Of a stretch of DNA of 64,000 nucleotides, positions 7,384-16,546 are shown in pieces. The notes below the pieces were generated by a model, which searched no databases, was not told where the DNA came from, and saw only the letters and a list, made by a program, of their open reading frames with translations. A program made the position numbers and the translations under genes. Origin of the DNA: Pengzhenrongella sicca (GTDB lineage Bacteria > Actinomycetota > Actinomycetes > Actinomycetales > Cellulomonadaceae); the NCBI RefSeq assembly GCF_017569225.1, contig NZ_CP071868.1, positions 3,100,001-3,164,000 of the forward strand. Reading direction: 5' to 3'. Each line of letters starts with the position of its first letter. Position 1 is the first letter of the stretch.

Positions 7384-8942
7384 AGGAGCACCGTTTCGGT
7401 CTTCTGGTCCGCGCCCGGGAGCGTGTGCTCGACATGCTTCCAGCTAGCTTGCCGGCCCAGCGAGATGTCGAGGATCCCCTTGACGTAGACGGCGTTCAGG
7501 AAGATCGCGAAGGCAAGCTCCGGGAACAGGGCGAGCCCCAGCAGGCGCGCTCGCCAGCCGCCCTTCCACACCGTGACCACGCGCTCGATCGCGAACAACG
7601 CGCCGAGCCCGGCCCAGAAGGGGAACCAGACCCAGGTGCTCAGCGAGAAGGCCATCAGGGCGATCAAGACGACATACGCGGCCAGTGCGATCACCCCGTA
7701 GCCGATACCGAGCTGCTGCGCCCAGTACCGGGTGGTGGCCGGCGTGATGCCGTAGGCGCCCAGGTTCTCCAGCGCCCCGCGCTGCCACCGCAGCCGCTGC
7801 GCCCACAGGTTTCGCCAGGTAGGCATCACTTCGGTGACCACGGTGCACTCCTCGGGGGAGATCATCAGGCCGCCGAGCGACTTGAGCGCGATCGTCAGCT
7901 CGTTGTCCTCCGTCAGGGCAGCGGTGTCGTAGACGTCGCCCTGCGAGCCGGGGATCGACTGCCCGCGGCTCGCCGCGACGGTGCGCAGCGCGAGCGGGCG
8001 AAACAGCGCGGCCGTTCCAGTGAGCACGAAGACCCGTCCCCGCCGACGCCGCATCTCGCGCGCGTACCGGATGTACTCGTTGCGCTGGAACTGACCGAGC
8101 AGCCCAAATCCCGGCTGCCCGTAGAAGAGACCTCCGATGGCCATCAGCGCCCGGTCCTGCGTCATCCGATCGACCGCGGCGGCGAGGAAGCCGTCGTCGA
8201 GCACGGTGTCGGCGTCCACCACCATCACGAGGTCGTTGTCGCCCTGACCAGGCAGCAGGCGCGCAAGGACCTGGTTCAGAGCCCCCGCCTTCTTCAGGAC
8301 GTTGTCGACAGACTCGACGACCTCCACCCCGGAGCTGCGGGCGACGGCGACCGTGGAGTCCGTGCAGTTGTCGGCGACGACGACTATTCGCTCCGGCCGG
8401 TGGGACTGCGCGAGCAAGGAGCTGATCGTTGCCCCCAACGACACCTCTTCGTCGTGCGCGGGGATCAGCACCGTGACCGTGACGGGACCAGCGAAGACGC
8501 CGCGCGTCGCCGCCATCACGATCTTCGGAGCCAGCGGGTTCGCGCGGAAGTTGACGGATCGACGCGACCGGGTGGTGATGCGATCATCGAGCAGGGCCAC
8601 GCCGGCGGCGAGCAGGACGGCAAGGGCGACGGCCACGAGAACGACCTGCACCCGTGGCGCGGCCGTGTCGTAGAGCATGCCCCACCCTCTCGCGAGCAGG
8701 TCGTCGTCGCTCGGGGCGGCCTGCAGCGTCGCACTGTCATGGGCGACGGCGAACCAGAGCAGTGTGGCCGCGCCGCCGGCCGAACCCAGCACGAGCACGC
8801 CGACGGCCCGCCGGAACCACCCGGAGCGCCGCACCGGCGCGGCGGTGGCCGGGAGCAACGGTGCGGACGCGGCGAGTGCATCCTCCGGAGCGCGGCGCGG
8901 GTTCGGGATCATCGCCCCCCGAGGAGCCATCCGATCATCCAT
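7380..8942 (-). CDS. membrane glycosyltransferase family 2 (processive synthase type)
   Basis: A 520-residue enzyme with two N-terminal membrane segments (about residues 44-66 and 98-118), a cytoplasmic GT-A catalytic domain, and three or four C-terminal membrane segments. The catalytic signature of processive beta-glycosyltransferases is complete: VLIPAHDEE at 158-166, the DAD metal/nucleotide motif at 243-245, TED at 344-346 and QRLRW (QxxRW) at 382-386. It would polymerise a sugar from an NDP-sugar at the inner membrane and export it, like cellulose, hyaluronan or poly-N-acetylglucosamine synthases; the sugar cannot be told. It is the first gene of a pair with the overlapping small membrane protein. 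Confidence 0.88.
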   Translation of the reverse strand: MDDRMAPRGAMIPNPRRAPEDALAASAPLLPATAAPVRRSGWFRRAVGVLVLGSAGGAATLLWFAVAHDSATLQAAPSDDDLLARGWGMLYDTAAPRVQVVLVAVALAVLLAAGVALLDDRITTRSRRSVNFRANPLAPKIVMAATRGVFAGPVTVTVLIPAHDEEVSLGATISSLLAQSHRPERIVVVADNCTDSTVAVARSSGVEVVESVDNVLKKAGALNQVLARLLPGQGDNDLVMVVDADTVLDDGFLAAAVDRMTQDRALMAIGGLFYGQPGFGLLGQFQRNEYIRYAREMRRRRGRVFVLTGTAALFRPLALRTVAASRGQSIPGSQGDVYDTAALTEDNELTIALKSLGGLMISPEECTVVTEVMPTWRNLWAQRLRWQRGALENLGAYGITPATTRYWAQQLGIGYGVIALAAYVVLIALMAFSLSTWVWFPFWAGLGALFAIERVVTVWKGGWRARLLGLALFPELAFAIFLNAVYVKGILDISLGRQASWKHVEHTLPGADQKTETVLL

Positions 8943-9051
8943 GTGGCTTCCCGCCCGTGTGCCGCCCGACAGTCGGGGGTGTCACCGGTTCTATCGGCCA
9001 CCAGCGGGCAAAGATGAGCCGTGGCCGAGAACTACATCTGTCGTCAGCGCG

Positions 9052-9867
9052 CTACGCGGCAGGCTTGTCGGCGCGCACGATCGCGCCGTGCAGGCCGGGG
9101 GCGGCCTCGTGGGTGAACTGCACGGTCGCGTTCACGAACCCGGCGGCGGCCAGGCCGGCAAGGTACTCGCTGCGCGACAGCGCGCCAGCGATGCAGCCGA
9201 CGTACGACCCGCGCTCGGCGCGCTGGGCCGGCGTGACGTCGTCGTCGGCGACGACGTCGGACACCCCGACGCGGCCGCCCGGGACGAGCACGCGGAACAT
9301 CTGGGCGAGCACGGCGGGCTTGTCGGTCGAGAGGTTGATGACGCAGTTGGAGATGACGACGTCGATCGACGCGTCCGGCAACGGAATGTCCTCGATCTGC
9401 CCGCGCAGGAACTCGACGTTGGTCGCGCCGGCCCGGACTCTGTTCGCCTCGGCGAGGGTCAGCATCTCCTCGGTCATGTCCAGCCCGTAGGCACGCCCGG
9501 ACGGCCCCACCCGACGCGCGGAGAGCAGCACGTCGATGCCGCCGCCGGAGCCGAGGTCGAGGACCCGCTCGCCCGGGCGCAGGTCCGCGACCGCGAGGGG
9601 GTTGCCGCAGCCCAGGGAGGCGAGCACCGCCTCCTCGGGCAGGCCCGCCGTCTCCCCCGGCGCGTACAGCCCGGCCCCGAAGGAGTCGTCCAGCGCGAGC
9701 GCCGCAGCGCCGCGGCGATCGATGGTGAGGGCGGCCTGCTGGTTCGGCGCGCAGCAGGAGCCGCCGTCGGCCGGATCACCGCAAGACGCGGCCGCCCCGG
9801 CCGTGACGGCGAGCGCCGCCGCCGCATACCGTGCCCGCACGTCGTCGCGAACGTCCTGCTCCGTCAT
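9052..9867 (-). CDS. arsM: arsenite S-adenosylmethionine methyltransferase
   Basis: A 271-residue methyltransferase that converts As(III) to methylated arsenicals. The SAM-binding motif is VLDLGSGGGIDVLLSARRVG, followed by the ArsM-specific SNCVINLSTDK and GSYVGCIAGALSR, whose cysteines bind arsenite; further cysteines occur in the N-terminal part (SCGDP, GSCCAP). Length and motifs match the family. A good ribosome site (GGAGG) precedes the ATG. It is the last gene of the minus-strand arsenic operon, 55 bases after the arsenate reductase, with a hairpin in the gap. Confidence 0.93.
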   Translation of the reverse strand: MTEQDVRDDVRARYAAAALAVTAGAAASCGDPADGGSCCAPNQQAALTIDRRGAAALALDDSFGAGLYAPGETAGLPEEAVLASLGCGNPLAVADLRPGERVLDLGSGGGIDVLLSARRVGPSGRAYGLDMTEEMLTLAEANRVRAGATNVEFLRGQIEDIPLPDASIDVVISNCVINLSTDKPAVLAQMFRVLVPGGRVGVSDVVADDDVTPAQRAERGSYVGCIAGALSRSEYLAGLAAAGFVNATVQFTHEAAPGLHGAIVRADKPAA

Positions 9868-9886
9868 GAGTCCTCCATCGATGTCC

Positions 9887-9917
9887 GTCGATCCCTAGTC
9901 CTACGGCAGGGATCGAC
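9887..9917. terminator. intercistronic hairpin between arsenate reductase and arsM
   Basis: GTCGATCCCT at 9887-9896 and its exact inverse AGGGATCGAC at 9908-9917 form a 10-bp stem with an 11-base loop. There is no T-run, so it may be an attenuator, an RNA-processing or stability element, or a regulator site. Confidence 0.5.
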
Positions 9918-9922
9918 AGTTG

Positions 9923-10327
9923 TCAATGCTCAGTCCCCACGGCCGCGATGACGCGTCGCACCTCGCGGTCGAGGTAGGTGCGTAGCGGGCGGATCCCGTC
10001 GACGTCCCAGCCGGCTGGATCGGGCAACGCCCAGGTCTCGTGGTGGGCGCCCGGGTACACCGTGAGCTCGAGTCCCGGCTTGAGCGCGACGACGACGTCG
10101 GCGGCGCGGAGCAGGTCCTCGGTGAGCCTGGTGGGCTGCTGGTCGCGGCGGTCGATACCCAGCTCGGCGAGCGAGGCGAGGACGACGTCGCTGACCTCGG
10201 CCTCGGGGTCGGTCCCCGCGGACAGCACGGCGACCCGGCCTCGGGCATGGAACTCGGCCAGTCCTGCGGCGAGCTGGGACCGTCCGGCGTTGTGCACGCA
10301 GACGAAGAGCACCGTCGGCGGCGCCAT
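9923..10327 (-). CDS. arsC: arsenate reductase, low-MW phosphatase type (mycothiol-type)
   Basis: A 134-residue protein of the low-molecular-weight tyrosine phosphatase fold. The P-loop is CVHNAGRS at residues 10-17 with catalytic Cys10, and the general acid region is LPDPAGWDVDG. Cys10 is the only cysteine in the protein, so the intramolecular disulfide cascade of thioredoxin-linked ArsC is impossible; a mycothiol-dependent arsenate transferase is the likely type, as in corynebacteria. The ATG at 10327 overlaps the flavoprotein stop (TGATG), showing coupling. Confidence 0.85.
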   Translation of the reverse strand: MAPPTVLFVCVHNAGRSQLAAGLAEFHARGRVAVLSAGTDPEAEVSDVVLASLAELGIDRRDQQPTRLTEDLLRAADVVVALKPGLELTVYPGAHHETWALPDPAGWDVDGIRPLRTYLDREVRRVIAAVGTEH

Positions 10328-11745
10328 CACGACGCCCCGACGGCGATTCCCGGCACGAGCGTGGCGCGCGGGTGCTCGCGGGCCCAGGCCTGGGTGGCGA
10401 TCTGGACGGCGTCCCAGGGTGAGCCGAGCGGGGGTGTGTAGGACAGGTCGAGCTCGCTGATCTGCTCGACGGTCATGGCATGGAAGAGCGCGGTCGCGAA
10501 CGTGTCGACGCGTTTGGCGGTCTCGGTGCCGCGGGCGCCGATCAGCTGCGCGCCGAGCAGCAGCCCGGTGCGCTCGTCGCCGGTGACCTGGATCGTGATC
10601 GGCCGCGAGCCCGGGTAGTACGCCTTGTGGTCGTCGGGGCTGGCCTGGCTGGAGACGGGAGTGAACCCGGCGGCGCGGGCCTCGTGCTCGCGCAGCCCGG
10701 TGCGCGCGGCGACGAGGTCGAAGACCTTCACGACCTGGGTGCCCAGGCTGCCGGCGTACCGGGCGTGGCCGCCGAGCGCGTTCTCGCCGGCGACGCGGCC
10801 CTGCTTGTGGGCGGTCGTGCCGAGCGGGAGGTAGGTGACCCCGAGCAGGCGGTGCTGCGTCACGACGCAGTCCCCGGCCGCCCACACGTGCGCCATCCCG
10901 GTGGCCATCGTCTCGTCGACGACGACGGCGCCGCGCGGCCCGGTCCGGGCACCGGCGGCGACGAGCAGGTCGGTGTCGGGGCGGACCCCGACCACGACGA
11001 GCACGAGGTCGACCGCCCAGGCCAGCTCCGCGCCGTCGGCGCCGATCCCGTCGACGCGCAGGCGGGCCGGACCGTCGGGGGTCGCGGCGATGCGGGTGAC
11101 AGTGGTGGCCGTGTGCACGTCGACGCCGTGGGAGACCAGCTCCGTGTGCACGAGCGCTCCCAGGTCGGGGTCAACGGTGGGCAGGACCTCGGGCAGCATC
11201 TCGACCTGGGTGACCGCGATCCCGCGGGTGGTCAGTCCCTCGGCCATCTCGAGCCCGACGTACCCGGCGCCGACGATCAGCGCCGTGGCGGGGTGGCGGG
11301 TCTCCAGGGTCCGGGTCAGGTCGAAGGTGTCGCCCATCGTGTGCAGCAGGTGCACGCCGTCGTCGGGGCCGACGGCATCCAGGCCGGCGATCGGCGGCCG
11401 GACCGGGACCGCGCCGGTGCCGACGACCAGCTCGTCGTAGTCGAGCCAGGACTGCGCGCCGGCTGCATCGATGACGGACACCCGCTGCCCGGCGACGTCG
11501 ATCGCCGTCGCGCGGGTGTCCAGGCGCAGCACCATCCCGGTGGCCTCAAGGTCCGCAGACGTGCGGTGCGCGAGGTTGCGCCAGTGCGCGACCTCACCGG
11601 AGATCAGGTACGGGATCCCGCAGATGGAGAAGTTGGGGTACCCGTCGGCGACGACCACGGTGACGCGAGCGGACGGATCGAGCTCACGCGCTCGGAGCGC
11701 GGCACTGATACCCGCGTCGCTGCCACCGATGACGACCAGATGCAT
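10327..11745 (-). CDS. FAD-dependent NAD(P)H-disulfide reductase (CoA-disulfide reductase-like) of ars operon
   Basis: A 472-residue flavoprotein with an N-terminal FAD motif (VVIGGSDAGISAALRARELD), a second Rossmann motif for NAD(P)H (TALIVGAGYVGLEMAEGL), the 'HVWAAGDC' FAD motif and a C-terminal dimerisation domain. The single redox Cys42 in SICGIPYL is the CoA-disulfide reductase/NADH oxidase type. Such flavoproteins are common in actinobacterial ars operons next to arsC, probably recycling the thiol cofactor or handling arsenical-thiol adducts; this is inference from location. First gene of the minus-strand arsenic operon, divergent from the second arsenate reductase. Confidence 0.85.
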   Translation of the reverse strand: MHLVVIGGSDAGISAALRARELDPSARVTVVVADGYPNFSICGIPYLISGEVAHWRNLAHRTSADLEATGMVLRLDTRATAIDVAGQRVSVIDAAGAQSWLDYDELVVGTGAVPVRPPIAGLDAVGPDDGVHLLHTMGDTFDLTRTLETRHPATALIVGAGYVGLEMAEGLTTRGIAVTQVEMLPEVLPTVDPDLGALVHTELVSHGVDVHTATTVTRIAATPDGPARLRVDGIGADGAELAWAVDLVLVVVGVRPDTDLLVAAGARTGPRGAVVVDETMATGMAHVWAAGDCVVTQHRLLGVTYLPLGTTAHKQGRVAGENALGGHARYAGSLGTQVVKVFDLVAARTGLREHEARAAGFTPVSSQASPDDHKAYYPGSRPITIQVTGDERTGLLLGAQLIGARGTETAKRVDTFATALFHAMTVEQISELDLSYTPPLGSPWDAVQIATQAWAREHPRATLVPGIAVGAS

Positions 11746-11794
11746 GAGGGACCTTCGCGCCGCAGGAGATGGGCCAGGGACTGGCCACCCCCGT

Positions 11795-11827
11795 ATCTTG
11801 ACTTCCTTCCACTCACTCAGTCAAGAT
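11795..11827. promoter_or_regulatory. candidate metalloid repressor operator in the divergent ars promoter
   Basis: ATCTTGACT at 11795-11803 is inverted exactly as AGTCAAGAT at 11819-11827, with a further dyad ACTCA...TGAGT around the right arm. It lies in the 139-base gap between the divergent halves of the arsenic cluster. ArsR-family operators have this form, but no arsR gene is present in the window. Confidence 0.6.
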
Positions 11828-11884
11828 TGAGTTAATGAACGCTGAGCAAACAGCGGTGTTCCCCACCCCGACGGAGGTTCGACG

Positions 11885-12562
11885 ATGACCACCACCGACC
11901 CGCACGCGCATCCGCAGATCACCCTCGACCAGCAGGTCGCGCTCACGACCGCCGCCAGCCGGCTCGCGCGCGACTTCGCCGGCACCTTCGGCGCCGAGAC
12001 CATCGAACGGTTCCTGCACTCGTCCTACGAGGAGTTCGCCCCCCGTGCCAGCGTGCTGACGTTCCTGCCGCTGCTCGCCGAGCGCTTCGCCCGCCAACGC
12101 CTGACCGCGCTCGCCCGGGTCGAGAACAGGGTCAGCGACGGCAAGCCCGTGGTGCTGTTCCTGTGCGTGCACAACGCCGGCCGGTCCCAGATGGCCCTCG
12201 GCTTCTTCAGCCACTTCGCCGGCGACGCGGCCATCGCGTGGTCGGGTGGCTCCGAGCCCGGCACCGAGGTCAACCCGTCCGCCATCGCCGCGATGGCCGA
12301 GCGCGGCATCGACATCTCCGGCGAGTACCCCAAGCCCTGGACGGACGAGGTCGTGCGGGCCGCCGACGTCATCATCACCATGGGCTGCGGCGACGCCTGC
12401 CCGATCTTCCCCGGCAAGCGCTACGAGGAATGGGTGCTCGACGACCCCGCCGGGCTCGACGTCGCCGACGTTCGACCCGTTCGCGACGAGATCGAGCGCC
12501 GCATCCTCGCGCTGCTCGACGAGCTGGAGGTGCCAACCTCGCAACACATCAGCGAACGCTGA
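11885..12562 (+). CDS. arsC: arsenate reductase/arsenate-mycothiol transferase with N-terminal helical domain
   Basis: A 225-residue protein: residues 1-80 are a three-helix domain (HSSYEEFAPRASVLTFLPLL, as in actinobacterial two-domain ArsC proteins), then a low-molecular-weight phosphatase domain with P-loop CVHNAGRSQM from Cys94. Unlike the minus-strand paralogue it keeps a second cysteine pair region, TMGCGDACPIFPG, the region of the resolving cysteines in thioredoxin-linked enzymes. It reduces arsenate to arsenite for the pump that follows. The ATG at 11885 is preceded by GGAGG. A palindrome overlaps its stop. Confidence 0.9.
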   Translation: MTTTDPHAHPQITLDQQVALTTAASRLARDFAGTFGAETIERFLHSSYEEFAPRASVLTFLPLLAERFARQRLTALARVENRVSDGKPVVLFLCVHNAGRSQMALGFFSHFAGDAAIAWSGGSEPGTEVNPSAIAAMAERGIDISGEYPKPWTDEVVRAADVIITMGCGDACPIFPGKRYEEWVLDDPAGLDVADVRPVRDEIERRILALLDELEVPTSQHISER

Positions 12563-12565
12563 TGT
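12546..12565. promoter_or_regulatory. perfect 9-bp palindrome upstream of the arsenite pump gene
   Basis: ACATCAGCG at 12546-12554 and CGCTGATGT at 12557-12565 flank only two bases. With so short a loop it is a better DNA operator than an RNA hairpin. The form resembles 12-2-12-like operators of ArsR/SmtB repressors, and it lies 106 bases before the pump gene start, so the pump may have its own regulated promoter. Confidence 0.55.
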
Positions 12566-12670
12566 AACCTGGCCGCAACGTGGCACCCGCTCCGACGGGT
12601 CGCGACGTCCGCACCGTGCGCCCTCGCTCCGCGGGCACGGCACACCTCACCGATCGCCCAGGAGCGCCTT

Positions 12671-14104
12671 GTGCTGCTTGCCCTGCTCATCTTCGTCGCC
12701 ACCTTGACCCTGGTGATCTGGCGGCCCCGAGGCCTCGGCATCGGGTGGAGCGCCCTCGGCGGGGCGGCGCTCGCCCTCGCCACCGGCGTGGTCCAGTTCT
12801 CGGACGTGCCCACCGTGTGGGGCATCGTGTGGAACGCCACCGCGACGTTCGTCGCCGTCATCATCATCTCCCTCGTCCTGGACGAGGCCGGCACGTTCGA
12901 GTGGGCAGCCCTGCACGTGGCCCGGTGGGGGCGCGGCAACGGCACCATGCTGTTCAACCTCATCGTGGTCCTGGGCGCCGCGATCGCCTCGGTGTTCGCC
13001 AACGACGGGGCCGCCCTGATCCTGACCCCGATCGTGTTCCAGATGCTCATCGCCCTGAAGTTCCCACCCAAGGCCGCGTTCGCGTTCGTCATCGCGACCG
13101 GGTTCGTGGCCGACACCACGAGCCTGCCGCTGGTCGTGTCCAACCTGGTCAACATCGTCACCGCCGACTTCTTCAACATCGGCTTCGCCCGCTACGCCCT
13201 GGTCATGGTGCCCGTCAGCCTCGTCTCGCTCGCCGCGAGCCTGCTGGTCCTGCGCCTGTACTTCCGAAAGTCCATCCCCGCGACCTACGACGTCACCCAC
13301 CTCGCCGCACCCGCCAGCGCGATCCGCGACCTTCTGACCTTTCGCGCCGGCTGGGTCGTCCTGGCCGTCCTGCTCGCCGGTTACTTCGCCGCTGACCCGC
13401 TCGGGATTCCGATCGCCGCCGTCGCCGGACTGTGCGCAACGGCGATCGTCGCGATCGCGGCGCGGCGCCCCGCCCCGCTGTTCGGACGCTCGCCGTCCGT
13501 CGCGGCCGCCGCGCCGGAGCCCCCGGCGAGCTCCCCCTCGGGCTCCGTCGCCGTCCAGGTTGCCGCCGAACGCGTGACGACCGCCCCGACGACGGCGACC
13601 TGGCGCACCCGCGGGACGATCGCCGTCGGCCCGGTGCTGCGCTCGGCTCCGTGGCAGATCGTGCTCTTCTCCCTCGGGATGTACCTCGTCGTGTACGGCC
13701 TGGGCAACCAGGGCCTGACCGAGACCCTCGCGGGAGTGTTCGCCACGTTCGGGGACGGCGGGTCGCTCGCCGCGGCGGGCGGCACCGGATTTCTCGTCGC
13801 CGGCATGTCCTCCGTGCTGAACAACATGCCGACCGTCTTGGTCGCCGCGCTCGGCATCGACGCCGCTGCCGCCACGGGCCTGACCCACGAGATCATGGTC
13901 TATTCGAGCGTGATCGGCGCCGACCTGGGTCCCAAGATCACCCCGATCGGCAGCCTCGCGACCCTGCTCTGGCTGCACGTGCTGGACCGCAAGGGCATGC
14001 ACATCAGCTGGGGCACCTATTTCCGCATCGGCATCGTGCTGACCCTGCCCGTCCTGGCGATCACCCTCCTGGGCTTGGTCGCCTGGCTGACGTTGATCAG
14101 CTGA
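12671..14104 (+). CDS. arsB: ArsB/NhaD-type arsenite efflux transporter
   Basis: A 477-residue polytopic membrane protein with about ten to twelve membrane segments. The conserved ion-transporter signature is visible twice: [14 protein letters not shown] and later [18 protein letters not shown], followed by [22 protein letters not shown], which is diagnostic of ArsB. A long cytoplasmic loop (about residues 275-320, Ala/Pro-rich) joins the two halves. GTG at 12671 is chosen for its AGGAG ribosome site at 12659-12664. It would expel arsenite made by the arsenate reductase encoded just upstream. Confidence 0.92.
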   Translation: MLLALLIFVATLTLVIWRPRGLGIGWSALGGAALALATGVVQFSDVPTVWGIVWNATATFVAVIIISLVLDEAGTFEWAALHVARWGRGNGTMLFNLIVVLGAAIASVFANDGAALILTPIVFQMLIALKFPPKAAFAFVIATGFVADTTSLPLVVSNLVNIVTADFFNIGFARYALVMVPVSLVSLAASLLVLRLYFRKSIPATYDVTHLAAPASAIRDLLTFRAGWVVLAVLLAGYFAADPLGIPIAAVAGLCATAIVAIAARRPAPLFGRSPSVAAAAPEPPASSPSGSVAVQVAAERVTTAPTTATWRTRGTIAVGPVLRSAPWQIVLFSLGMYLVVYGLGNQGLTETLAGVFATFGDGGSLAAAGGTGFLVAGMSSVLNNMPTVLVAALGIDAAAATGLTHEIMVYSSVIGADLGPKITPIGSLATLLWLHVLDRKGMHISWGTYFRIGIVLTLPVLAITLLGLVAWLTLIS

Positions 14105-14239
14105 CGGGCGGGCAGGCCTCGAGCCCCGGTCACCGTCGCCGGCGACCGGATCGGCAGGAGCGCGAACAGCACCGCGGCAAGCACGAGCACGAGCACGAAC
14201 CCGCTCGTCAGGGCCAGGCCTGTGTGGCCGCGGCGCTCG

Positions 14240-15262
14240 TCAGCGCGACCCGCTTGGCGCCGCGAGGTGCGGGTGGTGCGCCTGCACGACGTTCGGGTGC
14301 GCCCGGACCCGGCTCTTGAGTGCGTTGTATCCGTACTCGGCGAAGATCTGCGCGTCGTCTGCGTCTCCCGCCACGCCGCGGGCCTGCGCGGCGAGCTCCG
14401 GGGGCAGGACGATCGCCGGGAACACGGCGTCGAGCGCGGGGCTGTGGAAGTAGGGCACGGAGATCCGGTCGGTCCCGGGCTCGGGCGCGAGCACCCGGTG
14501 CCTGGTCGCGCGGAGATACCCACCGGTCGCCCACTCGAGCATCTCGCCGATGTTGACGATCAGGGCGCCCTCGAGCGGCGGCGCGTCCAGCGGCAGACCC
14601 TCGTACTCCACCTGCAGGCCCGGCCGGTCCGGCTCCACGAGCAGCAGGGTGAGCACGCCGGCATCGCTGTGCCAGCCGACGCCCTGCTCCGTGCCTCCCT
14701 CGACGCGGCCGGGGTAGCGCACGACCTTGGTCAAGGTGGCAGGGCGCGGACCGAAGGCGCCGTCGAAGACGTCGCCGTCCTGCCCGAGGCTGAGGGCCCA
14801 GGCATGCAGGAGCCGGTCCGCGACGCTCGCCATCGCGCCGTTCCAGGTCTCGACGACCTCGCGAAGTGCCGGCAGCTCGCGTGGCCACAGGTTCGGGCCT
14901 TGAAGCACGTTGTAGTCGGGGTGACCAGCGCCGGTCGGCAGGACCTCCAGCTCGGGGCCGACGTCGACCTGCTCGCGCCAGTCGACCTTGCCCTGCGTCC
15001 GTTCCCCGCCGACCCGGGTGTACCCCCGAAAGTGCGGGCTGTTCGTGTTCTCGATCGCGAGCTTCGCTGCGTCGGGGAGCGCGAAGAACTCGCGTGCCAC
15101 GCCGATCACCCGCGCTATCAGCTCGTGGTCCACGCCATGGCCGACGAGGTAGAAGAAGCCGAACGTGTGCGTCGCTTCGCGGAGCGAGATGCGGAACGCA
15201 TCTGCAGTCGCAGGATCGTCAGCGAGCGAGAGGTCGAGGACGGGCAACGAGGAAATTGTCAT
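14240..15262 (-). CDS. 2-oxoglutarate/Fe(II) oxygenase, isopenicillin N synthase family
   Basis: A 340-residue non-heme iron oxygenase. The N-terminal DIOX-N domain begins LPVLDLSLADD and includes FGFFYLVGHGVD. The iron ligands are His198 and Asp200 (GWHSDAG) and His255 (RATRHRV), and the 2-oxoglutarate anchor is Arg266-x-Ser268 (RIS). The substrate is unknown; relatives hydroxylate or desaturate varied small molecules. It stands alone, with repeat copy C upstream of its start. Confidence 0.9.
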   Translation of the reverse strand: MTISSLPVLDLSLADDPATADAFRISLREATHTFGFFYLVGHGVDHELIARVIGVAREFFALPDAAKLAIENTNSPHFRGYTRVGGERTQGKVDWREQVDVGPELEVLPTGAGHPDYNVLQGPNLWPRELPALREVVETWNGAMASVADRLLHAWALSLGQDGDVFDGAFGPRPATLTKVVRYPGRVEGGTEQGVGWHSDAGVLTLLLVEPDRPGLQVEYEGLPLDAPPLEGALIVNIGEMLEWATGGYLRATRHRVLAPEPGTDRISVPYFHSPALDAVFPAIVLPPELAAQARGVAGDADDAQIFAEYGYNALKSRVRAHPNVVQAHHPHLAAPSGSR

Positions 15263-15333
15263 GGGACAGGTGCCTGGACCCGCCGCACCAGAACCAAGGG
15301 CATACCAAGCATGCTAACTCGGCGGTGAATCCC

Positions 15334-15386
15334 GAGTTGTGGTCCGGATCGGTGCGTCTGCTGCCGCGCACATCCAGCGCACAACC
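15334..15386. repeat. dispersed imperfect inverted repeat, copy C
   Basis: Begins GAGTTGTGGTCCGGATCGGT and ends CACATCCAGCGCACAAC. The arms pair less well than in copies A and B, but the left arm is clearly the same sequence. It lies between the Old Yellow Enzyme gene and the 2OG oxygenase gene. Confidence 0.6.
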
Positions 15387-15406
15387 CGCCCTTGACCCAG
15401 CGAGCC

Positions 15407-16531
15407 TCAGTTGAGCTGAGCTTCGTGCGCCTTCCGGTAGTCGACCAGCGCACCGGCGCACCCTTGCCCGGCCAGCGTGACCCAGTCGGGATTGCTCAGG
15501 AGTGCGCGCCCGAGCGCCACGAGGTCGAACTCGCCGTCGGCGTGCCGGTTCGCGAGGGCGGCCAGGGAGTCCCGCTGGGAGGGGGCGGCAGTGACGACGT
15601 CCGAGGTGAGGCCGACCGAGCCCACCGTGATGGTGGGCAGGCCGGTGAGGCGCTTGGCCCACCCCGCAAGGTTCAGGTCCGAGCCGGGGAACTCCGGTTC
15701 CCAGAACCGGCGGGTCGACGCGTGCAGGATCGACGCGCCCGCTCCCACGATCGGCTCGAGCACCTCGAGGAGCGCACCGGGGGTCTCGGCGAGACGCGCG
15801 GTGAAGTCACGTTCTTTGAACTGCGAGAACCGGAAGATGATCGGGTAGCCGGGCGCAGTTGCTGCTCGGGTCGCGGCGACGATCTCGGCAGCGAACCGAG
15901 CGCGGTGACCGGGGGTCTCGCCGTAGGCGTCGGTGCGCCGATTCGTCGCTGACCACAGAAACTCGTCGACCAGGTAGCCGTGCGCCCCATGGATCTCGAC
16001 GGCGTCGAACCCAACCCGATAGGCCACCCGGGCCGACGCGGCGAATGCCGCGATGATCGTGTCGACGTCGCGCAGAGACATCGCTCGCCCGTCTAGGCGC
16101 CCGGGCTCGTGCACCCCCGACGGCGACCAGGCGGGAGTCCCGTCGAGATCGTCCCGGCGACTGCCCACGTGCCACAGCTGAGCTGCGATGCGCCCGCCGG
16201 CCTGGTGGACCTGATCGACGACGTCCCGCCAGCCGGCCTCCGCCGGGCCGGCGGTCATCCGGGGCACCGCGTCCTCGTGCCCGGCCGAGGGATGACCGAT
16301 CAAGGTGCCCTCGGTGATGATCAGCCCGACCCCGTTCTCCGCGCGGCGCCGATAGTAGGCGGCCACCTCCGCCGTGGGCACGCCCTGGGGAGACCGCGCA
16401 CGGGTCATGGGCGCCATGACGAAGCTGCTCGGCAGGGCAAGTCCCGCGACGGTCGTGGGCTCGAACAACCGGCCGATCGCCGCGCGGGGGCTGGTCGGAT
16501 TGGCGGGGTGGGTGGTCCGGGAAACCTGCAT
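15407..16531 (-). CDS. Old Yellow Enzyme family NADH:flavin oxidoreductase
   Basis: A 374-residue FMN-dependent TIM barrel that would reduce electrophilic alkenes or nitro compounds with NAD(P)H. Key features are the start FEPTTVAGLALPSSFVMAPM, the FMN/active site strand AAQLWHVG (QLWHVG at 118-123), HGAHGYL at 181-187 with the catalytic tyrosine position, and the phosphate-binding end 'FDLVALGRALLSNPDW'. It is divergent from a MerR gene, with a perfect 18-base palindrome between them, so it is probably the MerR protein's target and induced by a reactive compound. Confidence 0.9.
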   Translation of the reverse strand: MQVSRTTHPANPTSPRAAIGRLFEPTTVAGLALPSSFVMAPMTRARSPQGVPTAEVAAYYRRRAENGVGLIITEGTLIGHPSAGHEDAVPRMTAGPAEAGWRDVVDQVHQAGGRIAAQLWHVGSRRDDLDGTPAWSPSGVHEPGRLDGRAMSLRDVDTIIAAFAASARVAYRVGFDAVEIHGAHGYLVDEFLWSATNRRTDAYGETPGHRARFAAEIVAATRAATAPGYPIIFRFSQFKERDFTARLAETPGALLEVLEPIVGAGASILHASTRRFWEPEFPGSDLNLAGWAKRLTGLPTITVGSVGLTSDVVTAAPSQRDSLAALANRHADGEFDLVALGRALLSNPDWVTLAGQGCAGALVDYRKAHEAQLN

Positions 16532-16546
16532 GACGCTAGGGTAAAA

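Noticed and set aside
10480-11835. 451-codon plus-strand frame opposite the flavoprotein gene
   Set aside because: Its product is a Gly/Asp/Arg-rich low-complexity string, while the minus strand has complete FAD and NAD(P)H motifs.
12647-14002. 451-codon minus-strand frame opposite the arsenite pump
   Set aside because: Low-complexity His/Gly/Asp product; the plus strand encodes a typical transporter.
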